From Sipunculus nudus (lineage: Eukaryota > Annelida > Sipuncula > Golfingiida > Sipunculidae), in contig CM049306.1 in NCBI GenBank assembly GCA_026874595.1, positions 80,998,142 to 81,062,141 on the forward strand: DNA of 64,000 nucleotides, in the 5' to 3' direction. The stretch's first letter is position 1. Every line of letters starts with the position of its first letter. This document shows, in pieces, positions 37,994-45,929 of the stretch. The notes beneath the pieces are model-generated. The model saw nothing but the letters and a program-made list of their open reading frames with translations. It searched no databases and had not been told where the DNA came from. A program made the position numbers and the translations under genes.

Positions 37994-40339
37994 CAATGAG
38001 CTACCCTACGTGAAGTAGGAAGGTAAGGACATTTTCACATTCGTTAGCATTTATTTAAAAAAAAAACATAGTTATGACACTGGGTCTCAATGCATGGACC
38101 TCATATACAGACGGATATTGAATGGTGTTAATTTTGCATGAACGCTTTCGTGATTTTTATGCAGTGTGTGAAGTTGGCTGGTGGGGGCGAAACTGCTCTA
38201 AAAGATGCGGCAATTGTTCCGGCACGTGTGACATTGTTCACGGTAAATGCTTGGACGGTGCATGTCAGAAAGGTTTCCAGGGTGACCGATGTGACGCAGG
38301 TACGTTTAAATCACACGCGAAGTGTAAGTTCGCATTGGATAATTATTAAGGAGGGCGATGAAATACTTCGTGGGCACATGCAAATAAATACCGTATATTG
38401 CATATTGCCTCCCGATACTATACACTATGCATCCCGCATATACCACTGTAAACGCAGCATAATTATACGTGATTCGTATTTGTGATTATTCTCATGTCAT
38501 TACAGGCTATTTGGTTCATATGTTACGTATTTGAGTTTATTCTCATGTTATTATAGGGTACTTGATTCATATGAAACGTCTTTGAGATCATTCTCGTGTC
38601 AATTAGGCATTTGATTCATAAGAAACGTATTTGAGATTATTCTCATGTCATTATAGGCTATTTGATTCATATGAAACGTATCTGAGATTATTCTCATATC
38701 ATTATTGCCTATTTGATTCATATGAAACGTATTTGAGATTATTCTTACATCATATCGTATTTGACGTTTTTCTCTTTTCATTATAGGCTATTTAATTAAT
38801 ATGAAAAGTATTTGTGTTTATTCACATGTCATCATAGTCTATATGATTAATATGAAACGTATTTGAAATTATTTTCATGTCATTATAGGCTATTTGATTC
38901 ATATTAAATGTATTTGAGATTATTCTCATGTCATTATAGGCAATTTGATTCGTATGAAATGTATTTTAGATTATTCTCATGTCATTATAGGCAATTTGAT
39001 TCGTATGAAATGTACTTTAGATTATTCCAATATCATTGTAGGCTTTTTGATTCACGTGAAACGTATCCAAGAAGATTCTCATGTCATTGTATACGTTGTT
39101 TGATTCACGTGGAACGTATTTCAGATTATTCTAATGCCATTATAGGCTATTTGATTCATATGATTGACAGATTTTATCTGTTAAATTCTTTCTCTGTTGG
39201 AATATATCTGATCTGATTTACACTCATGATTACTAGAGAACGCTTGTTCCGAAATTGTGTAGAACTTTTCCCCATATAACATTTAAATATTCATTTTATC
39301 ATTACTTTGTTTCAAAGTGCCATAGTGAAGAAAGAAGTCATGTCATAACATTTATTACCGGAAAATTATACCCGGTGTATTTCATATGTGATATATTTGC
39401 AGGAAAAATCGGAAGTTGCCCGAAGTTTGCCAGCAAGGATGCATTTTTTTTTTATTGTGCATATAAAAATTTTCTCTGATCATTATCACTGTGTTTGATT
39501 TTGTATTGTATTTTTATGGTTAATTTTTTGCAGTTGTCGGAACTGTCCCAGTTTGTTCGAAGGAATGTCCGGTATGTGAGGAGACCACATGCGATAAGAC
39601 GGGACAAGGTAGCTCGGTCACGGCCAAACAGTCGGACATGGACCTACCTGAATGTGAGCTCGGGGCCTGGGTGTACCCGACAGTGTATACAGCATGTGCT
39701 GTGATTGTTGTTACGACCTCCGGAGTGGCCATACAATACGCATACGCAGTGAAACGGTAAATTATATCATTTATTGCGGCTTGGTCCTATTTAATGGAGC
39801 TACCTTTTATTAAGCATACCATATACTGAGTTAATTTGTTCTCCATACTGGGATCCGTGTCATGTATCATGACCAATTTTTCCTGCCTGATACCAAGACA
39901 CAGGTTTATAAAAGCCGCGAATCGCCCCTCCTCCTTAAATCATGCAGAATGATTTATCTGCCATCTGCTGTACCGTAATATCATCAGATTCGTTATGTAA
40001 TAGATTTTTTCTCTCCTTTCCCCCTAAAGTAGGCCTACTTGTCAACTATAAGAGAAATATTCCACACCAGAAAATAGATAAATACCAATACAATCATAAG
40101 AGAGCTGGTTGCCATGCGTTCCCGGGATATATTTCCGGTAATAGCACTTAAGTTAATATTGCTAAAAATACATGTGCGTGCTGGTATTAAAGAAAAATCG
40201 CAGAAGATATGAATTTTTGTTTATTGAATGTATTTTTGATTATTGAAACATCAATAATCCACTTATTTTTATCGTAATTTTTTAATGTGACAGAGGAATT
40301 CTGGGTCGGAAAAAGATGGTGTATCCCAAACCAACATGA
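18052..40339 (+). CDS. CTLD-SRCR-EGF type I membrane receptor (gene span, 14 coding exons)
   Basis: Joining the 14 exons listed below gives 2139 bases, an exact multiple of three, coding for 712 residues. Order: signal peptide (1-23), an unrecognised Cys-containing segment (24-86), C-type lectin domain (about 88-213), an SRCR C-half (about 217-287), an SRCR N-half plus diverged C-half (288-392), five MEGF/SREC-type EGF repeats (393-623), a membrane-proximal Cys segment, a transmembrane helix (about 669-692) and a 20-residue tail ending MVYPKPT. Predicted type I surface receptor; CTLD, SRCR and EGF modules are typical of invertebrate pattern-recognition and scavenger receptors. Ligand unknown. 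The N-half of the first SRCR is missing. One extra exon (29385-29534) would also keep frame. Exon limits are by eye. Confidence 0.75.
18456..18645 (+). CDS. Receptor exon 2: N-terminal segment
   Basis: The acceptor is TTACTGAAG and the donor ACAG/GTAAAT; length is 190 bases, phase 0 in and 1 out. The peptide is hydrophilic with two cysteines (NYVCSG, RVKCTT), a possible N-glycosylation site (NMT) and no family I recognise. The spare G plus AC of the next exon makes Asp just before the first lectin cysteine. Confidence 0.65.
18770..19070 (-). repeat. Interspersed repeat, copy C (diverged)
   Basis: Within receptor intron 2. GCGTTCATTCCCATGCGTGT, CACAACATAACTCATG, GGAATCTCATGTAACTTTCA and TGGGCCAATGGAGAATCGAT align with the reverse complement of copy B and with copy A, but with many substitutions and small indels. 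Confidence 0.6.
19071..20739. other. Receptor intron 2, no element recognised
   Basis: AT-rich intronic sequence. A small inverted pair, TAAATGGCTAAACT near 19772 and AGTTTAGCCATTTA near 19819, could form a hairpin with an insert of about 34 bases. Nothing else stands out. Confidence 0.4.
20740..20895 (+). repeat. GAGTCC-rich interspersed element, intron 2 copy
   Basis: TTTTTCTTTTACTGGACTC, CTCGAGTCCTTGC, CGAGTCCAGGAACCTCGAGT and GTCCCTCAAAAG are matched in the same order near 36700-36815, next to the GAGTCC minisatellite of intron 9. Same orientation. Confidence 0.65.
21209..21441 (+). CDS. Receptor exon 3: C-type lectin domain, first half
   Basis: The acceptor CTCCACAG leads to [15 protein letters not shown], the cysteine pair that opens a long-form CTLD, then [17 protein letters not shown], the first conserved disulfide cysteine and the DLA(R) motif. 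Near the end, HVWILANC stands where the WIGL motif is expected. The donor is GAGCTA/GTAAGT, phase 0. Confidence 0.8.
21750..21985 (-). repeat. Interspersed repeat related to 60590-60780
   Basis: CCGTCCATCCGTCCGTTAAC, TTTAAGTGTCGCCGC and the following AAACTCAT-, GAGTTCGATT-like segments are inverted relatives of the block at 60590-60780. It lies in receptor intron 3. Confidence 0.5.
23041..23400. repeat. 21-bp palindromic tandem repeats
   Basis: The unit is TAATYCGTGCGCACGAATTAC. The core GTAATTCGTGCGCACGAATT is self-complementary. About twelve units occur in two blocks (23041-23150, 23193-23320), plus one near 23375. Some units replace GCGC by GGCC, GGTC or GGCA. It yields frames reading LIRAHEL on both strands, which are not genes. 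Confidence 0.85.
23470..24600 (+). pseudogene. Non-LTR retrotransposon reverse transcriptase, C-terminal remnant
   Basis: In several frames the remnant shows the region after the RT palm: an [20 protein letters not shown]-like stretch with the following [16 protein letters not shown], then [13 protein letters not shown], then [11 protein letters not shown], and finally [20 protein letters not shown]. These match the conserved tail of jockey/RTE/CR1-type elements. Frameshifts and stops break it and the catalytic YxDD is absent. It lies inside the TIR element, so it was carried by it or inserted into it. Confidence 0.6.
25190..25405 (-). repeat. Interspersed element, inverted partner of 28675-28950
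   Basis: In reverse complement it shares with 28675-28950: GATTTTTGCG, ACCACCGAAAACAGCCGAAC, CTATTGTG, AACCCTGCT/AACCTTGCT, TGACGGA and TGACATTTGACCCAG. Both copies are in receptor intron 3 or 4, in opposite orientation. Confidence 0.6.
25745..25855. repeat. Small inverted-repeat element with CAGGCATTACAC ends
   Basis: TCAGGCATTACACAAAATGA at about 25748 and TCATTACACGAAATGCCTGA ending at about 25853 are near-complementary ends about 60 bases apart. Related words occur at 28020-28115. Confidence 0.5.
26400..28019. other. Receptor intron 3, no element recognised
   Basis: AT-rich intronic DNA apart from a short GC-richer patch near 26405-26490 with CACGTG and GGGCGG words. That patch has no associated exon that I can support. 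Confidence 0.35.
28020..28115. repeat. Cluster of TAATRCCTGA motifs
   Basis: CGTAATACCTGA, GAAATGCCTGAGTGAC, CGTGTAATGCCTGA and GGTAATTCCTGA follow one another with 20-30 base spacing. They are related to the inverted-repeat element at 25745-25855 and to single words near 51745 and 53700. Confidence 0.45.
28373..28529 (+). CDS. Receptor exon 4: C-type lectin domain, second half
   Basis: A long pyrimidine tract and CAG precede [14 protein letters not shown], then [14 protein letters not shown] and GTHGVLC, the remaining CTLD cysteines. The EPN/QPD position reads EPD and the WND position reads WFD, so calcium-dependent sugar binding is uncertain. The donor is GAAGAAA/GTACGT, phase 1. The intron before it is about 6.9 kb. 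Confidence 0.82.
28675..28950 (+). repeat. Interspersed element, inverted partner of 25190-25405
   Basis: See 25190-25405 for shared blocks. This copy begins shortly after receptor exon 4 and ends near GTGAAAAAC. It is longer than its partner through an insertion around 28755-28830. Confidence 0.6.
29385..29534 (+). CDS. Possible extra receptor exon
   Basis: The acceptor CCTATCACAG and a GTATAT donor bound 150 bases, phase 1 in and out, so it can be included or skipped without breaking the frame. Joined to exon 5 at 31087 it reads through; joined at the alternative 31117 acceptor it makes a stop. The peptide ([37 protein letters not shown]) has two cysteines and no family I recognise. Confidence 0.3.
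29890..30950 (+). repeat. Diverged tandem duplication, unit about 780 bp
   Basis: Two copies (about 29895-30150 and 30670-30950) share TATGTCTGTTTGTCTG, CTACAGGCCA, ATCACTTT, TCTAGAAG, GTCAAGGTCA/GGTCAAGGCCA, CAAAAC, ATATCTTTGTCA and GGTCCTA in order. They lie in receptor intron 4. Frames across them show no protein character. Confidence 0.5.
31087..31298 (+). CDS. Receptor exon 5: SRCR domain C-terminal half
   Basis: Contains the hallmark SRCR end: [15 protein letters not shown], then [15 protein letters not shown] and VRISC, with cysteines in class A/B spacing. Acceptors after TTTCCCAG (31087) or TTCACAG (31117) both fit phase 1. The donor GAA/GTAAGT is phase 0. The usual preceding SRCR half (VEVYHNGxWGTVC, VVCRxLG) was not found in the 2.5-kb intron upstream. 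Confidence 0.78.
31490..31890. repeat. Dispersed repeat with ATCGAT words
   Basis: GTGATGTGCCGATG, GATGATCGATCGGTTG and CAACCGATT/AATCGAT words resemble the block at 59670-60040 (GTAATGTGCCAATTG, ATCGATGATTG, AATCGATAATCGATC). Similarity is low and the limits are uncertain. Confidence 0.35.
31958..32069. mobile_element. 94-bp MITE with 9-bp target duplication
   Basis: 31967-32060 is bounded by 27-base inverted repeats (TAGACTGGTACCCTGCTCTA on the left, matching GCGGGGTACCAGTCTA on the right) that differ at one position. It is flanked by CCATCAATT (31958-31966) and CCATCGATT (32061-32069). A 9-bp duplication fits Mutator- or Merlin-like mobilisation, but the interior is too short to tell. It lies in receptor intron 5. 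Confidence 0.75.
32755..32941 (+). CDS. Receptor exon 6: SRCR domain N-terminal half
   Basis: The acceptor CCGTTGCAG opens phase 0 codons reading [19 protein letters not shown] and DSQVACRQL, matching the SRCR N-half with its first two cysteines. The usual WGTVCDD is changed to WRNVCHN. The donor is CCAG/GTAGGT, phase 1. Confidence 0.8.
33789..33916 (+). CDS. Receptor exon 7: diverged SRCR C-terminal half
   Basis: The acceptor AAAATCAG gives phase 1 continuity from exon 6. The peptide ends in [15 protein letters not shown], reminiscent of the last SRCR strand, but the WLDxVxC and WGxHxC motifs are absent; [13 protein letters not shown] are seen instead. The donor is CAA/GTAATC, phase 0. Confidence 0.6.
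34132..34553 (+). mobile_element. TRIM: miniature LTR retrotransposon
   Basis: Two direct LTRs (34132-34286, 155 bp; 34406-34553, 148 bp) begin TGTTACGGGGTGACATAAAA and end TTAACA or GTAACA, so the termini are the usual TG...CA with a longer TGTTACG/CGTAACA symmetry. Three bases after LTR1 is TGGGGGCTCGTCC (34290-34302), a primer-binding site complementary to the 3' end of tRNA-Pro. The 119-base interior ends in AAATGGGGGTG, a polypurine tract, just before LTR2. No coding sequence is present. Insertion into an AT microsatellite hides the target duplication. LTR1 carries pol III-type A and B boxes. It lies in receptor intron 7, sense to the gene. Confidence 0.82.
34189..34242 (+). promoter_or_regulatory. 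tRNA-like A box and B box inside LTR1
   Basis: TAGCGAAGCGG (34189-34199) fits the A-box consensus TRGCNNAGYGG, and GGTTCGAATCC (34232-34242) fits the B box. Start-to-start spacing is 43 bases, as in tRNA genes. In LTR2 the A box is intact, but the B box is damaged by a small deletion. The anticodon and acceptor stems do not fold convincingly, so this is tRNA-like, not a tRNA gene. Confidence 0.6.
34554..34600. repeat. (TA)n microsatellite
   Basis: TA dinucleotides directly after LTR2 of the TRIM. The AT tract just before LTR1 (34115-34130) is the other side of the same interrupted microsatellite. Confidence 0.9.
35032..35176 (+). CDS. Receptor exon 8: EGF repeat 1
   Basis: Phase 0 in, phase 1 out. 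[34 protein letters not shown] shows the eight-cysteine MEGF/SREC pattern. Preceded by AATTAAACAG, followed by AAAT/GTAAGT. Confidence 0.82.
35597..35734 (+). CDS. Receptor exon 9: EGF repeat 2
   Basis: 138 bases, phase 1-1. [37 protein letters not shown]. Acceptor ATCATTAG, donor AGAT/GTAGGT. It contains a TGACGTCA palindrome in the Cys-Asp-Val-Thr codons. Confidence 0.82.
35790..36830 (+). repeat. GAGTCC minisatellite in receptor intron 9
   Basis: 35800-36420 is built of CGAGTCCAAGTC and CGAGTCCGGGCCACT blocks in units of about 27 bases with 6-base steps. A non-array tail (36700-36815) repeats the element seen at 20740-20895. Because unit lengths are multiples of three, three long frames stay open (219-256 codons), two on the minus strand and one on the plus. 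They are repeat artefacts: the array is intronic and the peptides are pure repeats of Ser-Asp, Arg-Thr or Arg-Val. Confidence 0.85.
36938..37075 (+). CDS. Receptor exon 10: EGF repeat 3
   Basis: 138 bases, phase 1-1. [37 protein letters not shown]. Acceptor TGTCCAG, donor ACAG/GTCAGA. An internal GGTAAGTGC (36982-36990) is a strong cryptic donor inside the CGKC codons. Confidence 0.82.
37292..37429 (+). CDS. Receptor exon 11: EGF repeat 4
   Basis: 138 bases, phase 1-1. [37 protein letters not shown]. Acceptor GTTTGCAG, donor CAAG/GTGAAA. Potential N-glycosylation at NST and NCS. Confidence 0.82.
37928..37987. repeat. (AT)n microsatellite
   Basis: About 60 bases of AT in receptor intron 11. 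Confidence 0.95.
38165..38299 (+). CDS. Receptor exon 12: EGF repeat 5
   Basis: 135 bases, phase 1-1, one codon shorter than repeats 2-4. [36 protein letters not shown]. Acceptor TTATGCAG, donor GCAG/GTACGT. Confidence 0.82.
38485..39165 (+). repeat. Tandem array, unit about 57 bp, about 12 copies
   Basis: Units read ATTATTCTCATGTCATTATA, GGCTATTTGATTCATATGAA, ACGTATTTGAG with 10-25 percent differences. It occupies most of receptor intron 12, between the last EGF exon and the transmembrane exon. Confidence 0.85.
39534..39756 (+). CDS. Receptor exon 13: stalk and transmembrane helix
   Basis: Phase 1 in, 2 out. It begins as a truncated EGF repeat ([15 protein letters not shown]), then a polar linker with DLPEC, then a hydrophobic stretch from about [16 protein letters not shown] to [10 protein letters not shown], followed by KR. 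This reads as a single membrane span with a basic stop-transfer. Confidence 0.75.
40294..40339 (+). CDS. Receptor exon 14: cytoplasmic tail and stop
   Basis: The acceptor ATGTGACAG fits phase 2. It encodes [14 protein letters not shown] and TGA (40337-40339). The tail is short and basic, with one tyrosine (VYPKP) and no ITAM/ITIM, so signalling would need a partner. Confidence 0.7.
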
Positions 40340-40646
40340 GATGAAGGTTCGGTGTCTCCACTCAGTCCATTCATTGTAAAAGTGGACTTGTTAACCAGAC
40401 TGGAATTATAGATTATTATTTGACACAGAATGAAAATCTATGTATCCGGAAAGAACTAGTACATTGTCCACGTATTAGCTATACTTTAAAGTCACCGTGA
40501 TTATTATAGCGCCATGCCGGCCCTCGAACAACATATAGTCCCCGAACAGCGAGCGTAAGAATTGAATTTCTTCTTGTATGTGAGGTTGCAAATATCTTCG
40601 TAATTTCTAACAACGCCTTATGACTTACAGTTACGCTGTCACTTAT

Positions 40647-40652
40647 AATAAA
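40647..40652 (+). terminator. Polyadenylation signal of the receptor gene
   Basis: AATAAA occurs about 310 bases past the TGA in a T/A-rich 3' region. No earlier exact AATAAA was noticed after the stop. Confidence 0.4.
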
Positions 40653-40766
40653 TCAGACCAATCATTAGATACGTCTGTGTTCTTTCTAACAAAACTTAAC
40701 ATGTGCAAATTAAAAAATCCGTGTGACTCAGCATATTGGTAAATGCCCGTGCATGTACTCGTATGT

Positions 40767-41533
40767 TGTTACGGAACCTAATATAAACAGATCACGTATG
40801 CGTGATGAACACAAATTTTGTAATAGAGAAAAAAATCAGAATCTATAACACTAGGCAGCGTGAAATGTCTAGGGGAATGAATAAAGAAGTCAGTGGTTTT
40901 TTGTTAACAAATAACTATAATTTTATTCTTAAAACAACCATAACTTTACAGTACACTAAATCAATAGAATTACACAGTACAATAACAGTATAACATCAAA
41001 TCAATACAATAACACAGCCTAATAAACAAAGTGCACGGTACCTGGATACCACCACCGCCACAGCGACAAGTTCTTTAAAATGTATACTCTCGGAGAATAA
41101 CAGTCCAATGTAATGCTTTTGTAACAATCCAGAAAGCAAACTGAAGACCAATCAAGACCCATCACAAAATCCAGGAGAAAATCTGAAGAAAATCTATAAT
41201 TGCCGCACTCATCGGAATAGGTCCCACAAACTGACACACACGCTTCTGTGTCCGCTGGAATCTTCTCTTCTCTCTCTCTCGGCTCTAAAACACAACCCCT
41301 TTATATAACTTTTTACCCCAAGAATTTTCCACTTCTCGAACATGTACACACATTCAAAGAACATACCAGAAAAACAAATGCCGTGTCTCAACATATTAGG
41401 GTTCACACGTGAGCTCGCCCCGGCTCTGCCAGGCGAGAAAGCCCCAAGCTAGAGAGTTCAACGAGAGTTCAACTAGTACGGATTAAACGGAGAATGCAAT
41501 AAGCGGCCAGACACGGGCGCTAACCGTGTCACA
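40767..41533 (-). mobile_element. Probable solo LTR
   Basis: On the minus strand it starts TGTGACACGG (41533) and ends TTCCGTAACA (40767), giving TG...CA termini with an imperfect inverted symmetry. About 250 bases in is TTATATAAAGGGG, a TATA-box candidate, followed by a GAGA-rich tract. Neither a primer-binding site nor a polypurine tract flanks it, which suggests a solo LTR. No exact target duplication was found. It lies just past the receptor's 3' end, in antisense. Confidence 0.5.
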
Positions 41534-44412
41534 CAATAAAAAGGGCACCTGCAACAATGTTGAATTTTTGACCGCATGATCTCAAGCGTGTCCCGCACGG
41601 GTAAATGGACGACGGCCAACTTGTACGCCTCTCAGCAACTGAACTATAGTTTGTGAGCTCAAATGTATTCTTTCGTGTTAATTCATCACTCGTAGCCTAA
41701 TGTTAAGATAACCGACTATTTACCATGGGATTAATTAAATAGGATGGCTGGCTTTTTGTGTGCATTCTCGCTTATGCCTTGTGTCACGGCTCCAGTTTAG
41801 GAACAGTCCTACTGAGCCGTGTATTCACGGCTACATGTTTACCAATTGATCTAATAGTGATCGCAGATCTCTCTTTTTAAATCGTGGGATCAAGACAGCA
41901 GAGAATTACAAAGCACACTAAAGCAATATAAAGAGTCAATAATCTATGTTAACGTTTCTCCCGATAAACAGTTCTATTTTTGCAAAACGCGTGGACTTAT
42001 GTTAAATAATAATCTATACCAACTTTATTTTATCAGGGTATATTTTAAGAGAAAGTTAGTGCTGCACAAATATTGCAATAAATAAATAGAATTATAGACT
42101 TTGGTTCCATTTCTGAGTTAACTATGAAATATTATATCTATACCTCGTTTAGAATTAAATCATACTGGAAATATAATACCTTAATTTCTTAAACCGTATA
42201 CTTAATTGTAATATATTTGAAATGTGATTATGTAAATATATTTGAAATGTGTCATACATGCGCTTTATCTATAAATTTATGTGTGTGTGTGTGTGTATGT
42301 GTGAGAGTGATAGTGCCATAGAATGAGGCAAATATATAGGGTCAAAGTACAAGGCAGTTGAAACAAAGTTCATCAGCGTCAGAGGTCTCTTGATTTTTAG
42401 GTGGAAAAATTAACAGTTGATGCCGAGTTTTTTTTTAATATAGCTTATTTATATAATGTGAATATTGTTAATAATGAATTATGAATGAAATTATAGATTA
42501 CAGAGAAATCTAACGGTATAAAACATACATCCCAGAGAGACCCAAGTAAAGGTATACAGTTTTGATGTGAAGGAAGAAGTTTTATTTTTACACCTTGGTA
42601 TATCAGTGGGGGTTCAGTCTGTGACGCAAACAAAACATAATATCATTATCAGCTTTATCACCTTGGGATGTTAACATCATCCTGGTTTTCGACTCGGAAA
42701 AAAGGTGGAAATGTCAGTTTAGAGGGAACGAAGATGATAATACAGGGTGGCTGGCCCATCCGAACAAAGTTTTATTTCTTCTGACATTTTGCAACGATTG
42801 ATATAGTTTTAGGTAAAAACTCGTTCAGTTTTTATAAAACTGCAAAAAATAAATTACGTTGTACTTCTACGTTTTAAAATTTTTGACAAGCTAACCCCCC
42901 CCCCCCCCCTCCCCTCCCCCCACCCCCATCCATGAGGCATGAGGAAATCAGAAACTGCCGCGTACATGGAAAAACAGCCTTCTCGTCACAGTTTGAACAA
43001 ATCGTCCCATTAAGCTGTTTTACTTTAAGAGATCGTATTAAAATTTAAAAAAGGCATCTTTTTTAGAGAAACCGGAGATTACAAATAGGAGTGATTCCAT
43101 TCAGAATAATTCAAAAACGGGCCGAGCCAGCACGTAAAGCTGCTAAGATAGGAATTAAACACAGAGGTGAAAAAGAGAAAGCATATACTGATTAAAGATC
43201 AAACGGATTTTATTTACACAAGTTAAATATATAAAAATATATCACATCATGCATGGAAGACAGACTTAAAGTTGTAAAAATGCACAGGAACAAATATAAA
43301 ATACACCAAAACATTATCTGAATATGATTGAAATATCACAAGACATGCCCAACATGACATAAATGATTTATAGTAGTAACCGTTCTGAATAATATCATTT
43401 ATAGTAATAGTTTATAACTGTATCCAGTAATATTTTCAAAAAGGTAAGGTATAAATCCACAGCAGAACTAAGTAATTTTACTCAAACACAATATCCTGTT
43501 AGCTCGAAATTACTGATCAATATAATAAATAATAAAATGAAAATAGATACCAAAAAATACTGTAGAATTAATACCTGACAATAAAAGAAAACACTCGATG
43601 TGTTTTCTTACTGGCTATACAATCATGTTAACCATTTATCATCTACACATGTCGATCAACATCCAAATCTCCTCATAGGTATCATTCTTACTTAAAAAAA
43701 AAAAAATTACCTTTTCTTAATTAGTCTGACGCAATAAATACATGAAAGCACAAAAGCAGGTTCACCATACAGTCATATGATTCTTAAATGCATATACATC
43801 TACTTTAAAGAAAGTCGAATTGTTTAGCATAATATCTAGTATTCAGGTAATGACACGAAGGAAACTGAAGATTGTGAAAAAGTATGAACAGAAATATGAT
43901 GAACAATATATTAAAGGTGTATTTCTTGTTTTACATACAAAGTACAGGTACCAAAATCTGTACTCTTTCAATTTAACTGAAATGTTGTCACCGAAACGAA
44001 ATAAGGAAAAACGAAATGAACAGTAGGTCCTCCGGTTTCCTCCACCCTTAACGACTACCAAGCGCCAACATCCGAGCCATACAGAGTGCCTCGTATTAGT
44101 TATATTAACTAATAGTACAATCCATGTAAAATAAATAAAGTTTATATTTAACAGTAGGATATGACGGAACCAAAGAAATAAATTATCCCGAATCCCATTC
44201 AAGCGTTTGTCATCATGCGTTTGTATAACACCACACTTCGCAGACCAGGCCTCACAGAGGTACGGCTTTGCTGTTTAGGGATTGTTGGAGTCAATATCTG
44301 GCATCCACAATGAACCGGGGCTTCTTAATACACCAGCGGCGTAGGTACAAATGAAGGGAAGACAATGTAATCCTTTCAAGTGTATTGGATAAGACTTGTT
44401 TCAAGGCAACTT
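41534..44412. other. Intergenic, no gene recognised
   Basis: AT-rich DNA between the receptor and the next gene. It contains a short (GT)n at about 42281-42300, a C-rich run at about 42895-42926 and an A run near 43695. No exon or RNA gene can be supported. Confidence 0.45.
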
Positions 44413-44418
44413 TTTATT
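44413..44418 (-). terminator. Candidate polyadenylation signal of the PPxY membrane protein gene
   Basis: AATAAA on the minus strand about 505 bases after the TGA at 44923. Other A/T-rich words are nearby, so the assignment is tentative. Confidence 0.3.
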
Positions 44419-44922
44419 GTGTTTTGGAGGTCAGGACATCACGGAATTATGTAATATTCTGTAATAATGCGCATGAAAAAAGTAAACAGAAAGTATTTCC
44501 TTTAAAGTAGCAAATTTTGATTTTGAAGATTGACAGATGAGGCAAGTATTCCCGGCCGTCCCACAGTGCCCAAACAGAACAGGTTCGTTTTGATTAGAAA
44601 CGACATCTGGCGGAAGGGAGGTATAACACACCTTTACCCCGTATTCAGGTCTGTCATACCTGAACGTATGCAACATAGGGATAAACCTACACACACACCC
44701 AATGAAAATGGTAAAATCCCATAAGTAGTCCGTATGCACCGATCGGTCATTAGTTAAATAATGAACAATACTGGTACTCCATACAAGAATTTTAAGTACT
44801 CCATACCAGGAAACTACATGATGATGAATCTGTTGAATGTCAGTGCGGGGTCATTTGACAGAGTACAAACTATTTTCCAAGAGGATCTGCAGGGAAATGA
44901 ACCGGAAACAGAAAGAGCTCCA

Positions 44923-45038
44923 TCAGTATTTAGGTCCGGGGTTATATGGCGGAGGCATGTAACCACCTGGCCCAGTTGGAGGGTAAGTAGACTGGCTCTG
45001 AAACGGTCCAGAGGGTCCCACTGGAGGATACTGCTGAT
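44923..45038 (-). CDS. PPxY protein terminal exon
   Basis: The acceptor ATGTTTCAG and phase 1 continuity give QQYPPVGPSGPFQSQSTYPP and TGPGGYMPPPYNPGPKY, then TGA (44925-44923). The longer open frame upstream of the acceptor (to 45294) is intronic. Confidence 0.75.
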
Positions 45039-45891
45039 CTGAAACATATATTGAAACTTTTGTCAGATAAAACGAATTAAACCATTGAATTTTTGAAGTA
45101 ACTTTAGTTAACCCTTCTTTTATGTTGCCTTCTGGACCTACGAGTGACTCCGCTCTGTTATCTGCCGTTACGGGTCCAATCACGGCCAAACTTAGCCATG
45201 ACAACATGACACTCAGGCCTTCGGAAAAAAACTGATAGGGCCTGGAGTCATGATGGCAGTCACAACAGAACGCCCATTCTAAGGGTCGGATCAAAATATT
45301 TGCTGTCTGGTATTATTTGGCATCACAGGCTTATATAGTCGTATTATATGCGCTAAATATCGAAGAAAAAATGTTGTTACACAAAAATAATTACAATTAT
45401 TACCTTCTTTCATCATTGTGGCACCGATTCACGTGAAGCGGTACTTCTCATTCAAAACTAAATGTGTCATGGCGCGGTCGTGTATGTAAACTTGGAAGTC
45501 GGAAGCCGGAAGCCGGAAACCAACGAAAGCAGTTTAAAGCATATACAAAATGCTAACGTTTCAATACCGTTTTGTTTTTTCCCCGATAGAATAAGATCTT
45601 TTTTTATCATTCTGTGAAGAATAATAGTTATCCATTGTTTAATCTGAACGTTATGGAAGATTTTGTGCTCGGAAGCCATCTCGGAAGTCAGTCAGAAGTG
45701 CTTGGATGATATCCAATGTGTATAACTCGGAAGTCACAGAGACGCACTTTGCCCAAAATGCAGTTTCATTATAATTATAGTTGCATGCATATATTAAATT
45801 GCTTATGCATGATTCTGCTTTTAATGAGTGTATAATGCAATACATGATACATAATCGGAAAACTATAAGTTCTTATTTTTTTATTTGTAAA

Positions 45892-45929
<38 letters not shown>

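Noticed and set aside
44923-45294. Full 123-codon frame as a single-exon gene
   Set aside because: Only the part below the TTTCAG acceptor at 45038 is proline-rich and phase-compatible with the upstream exon. The rest lacks such character and is intron.
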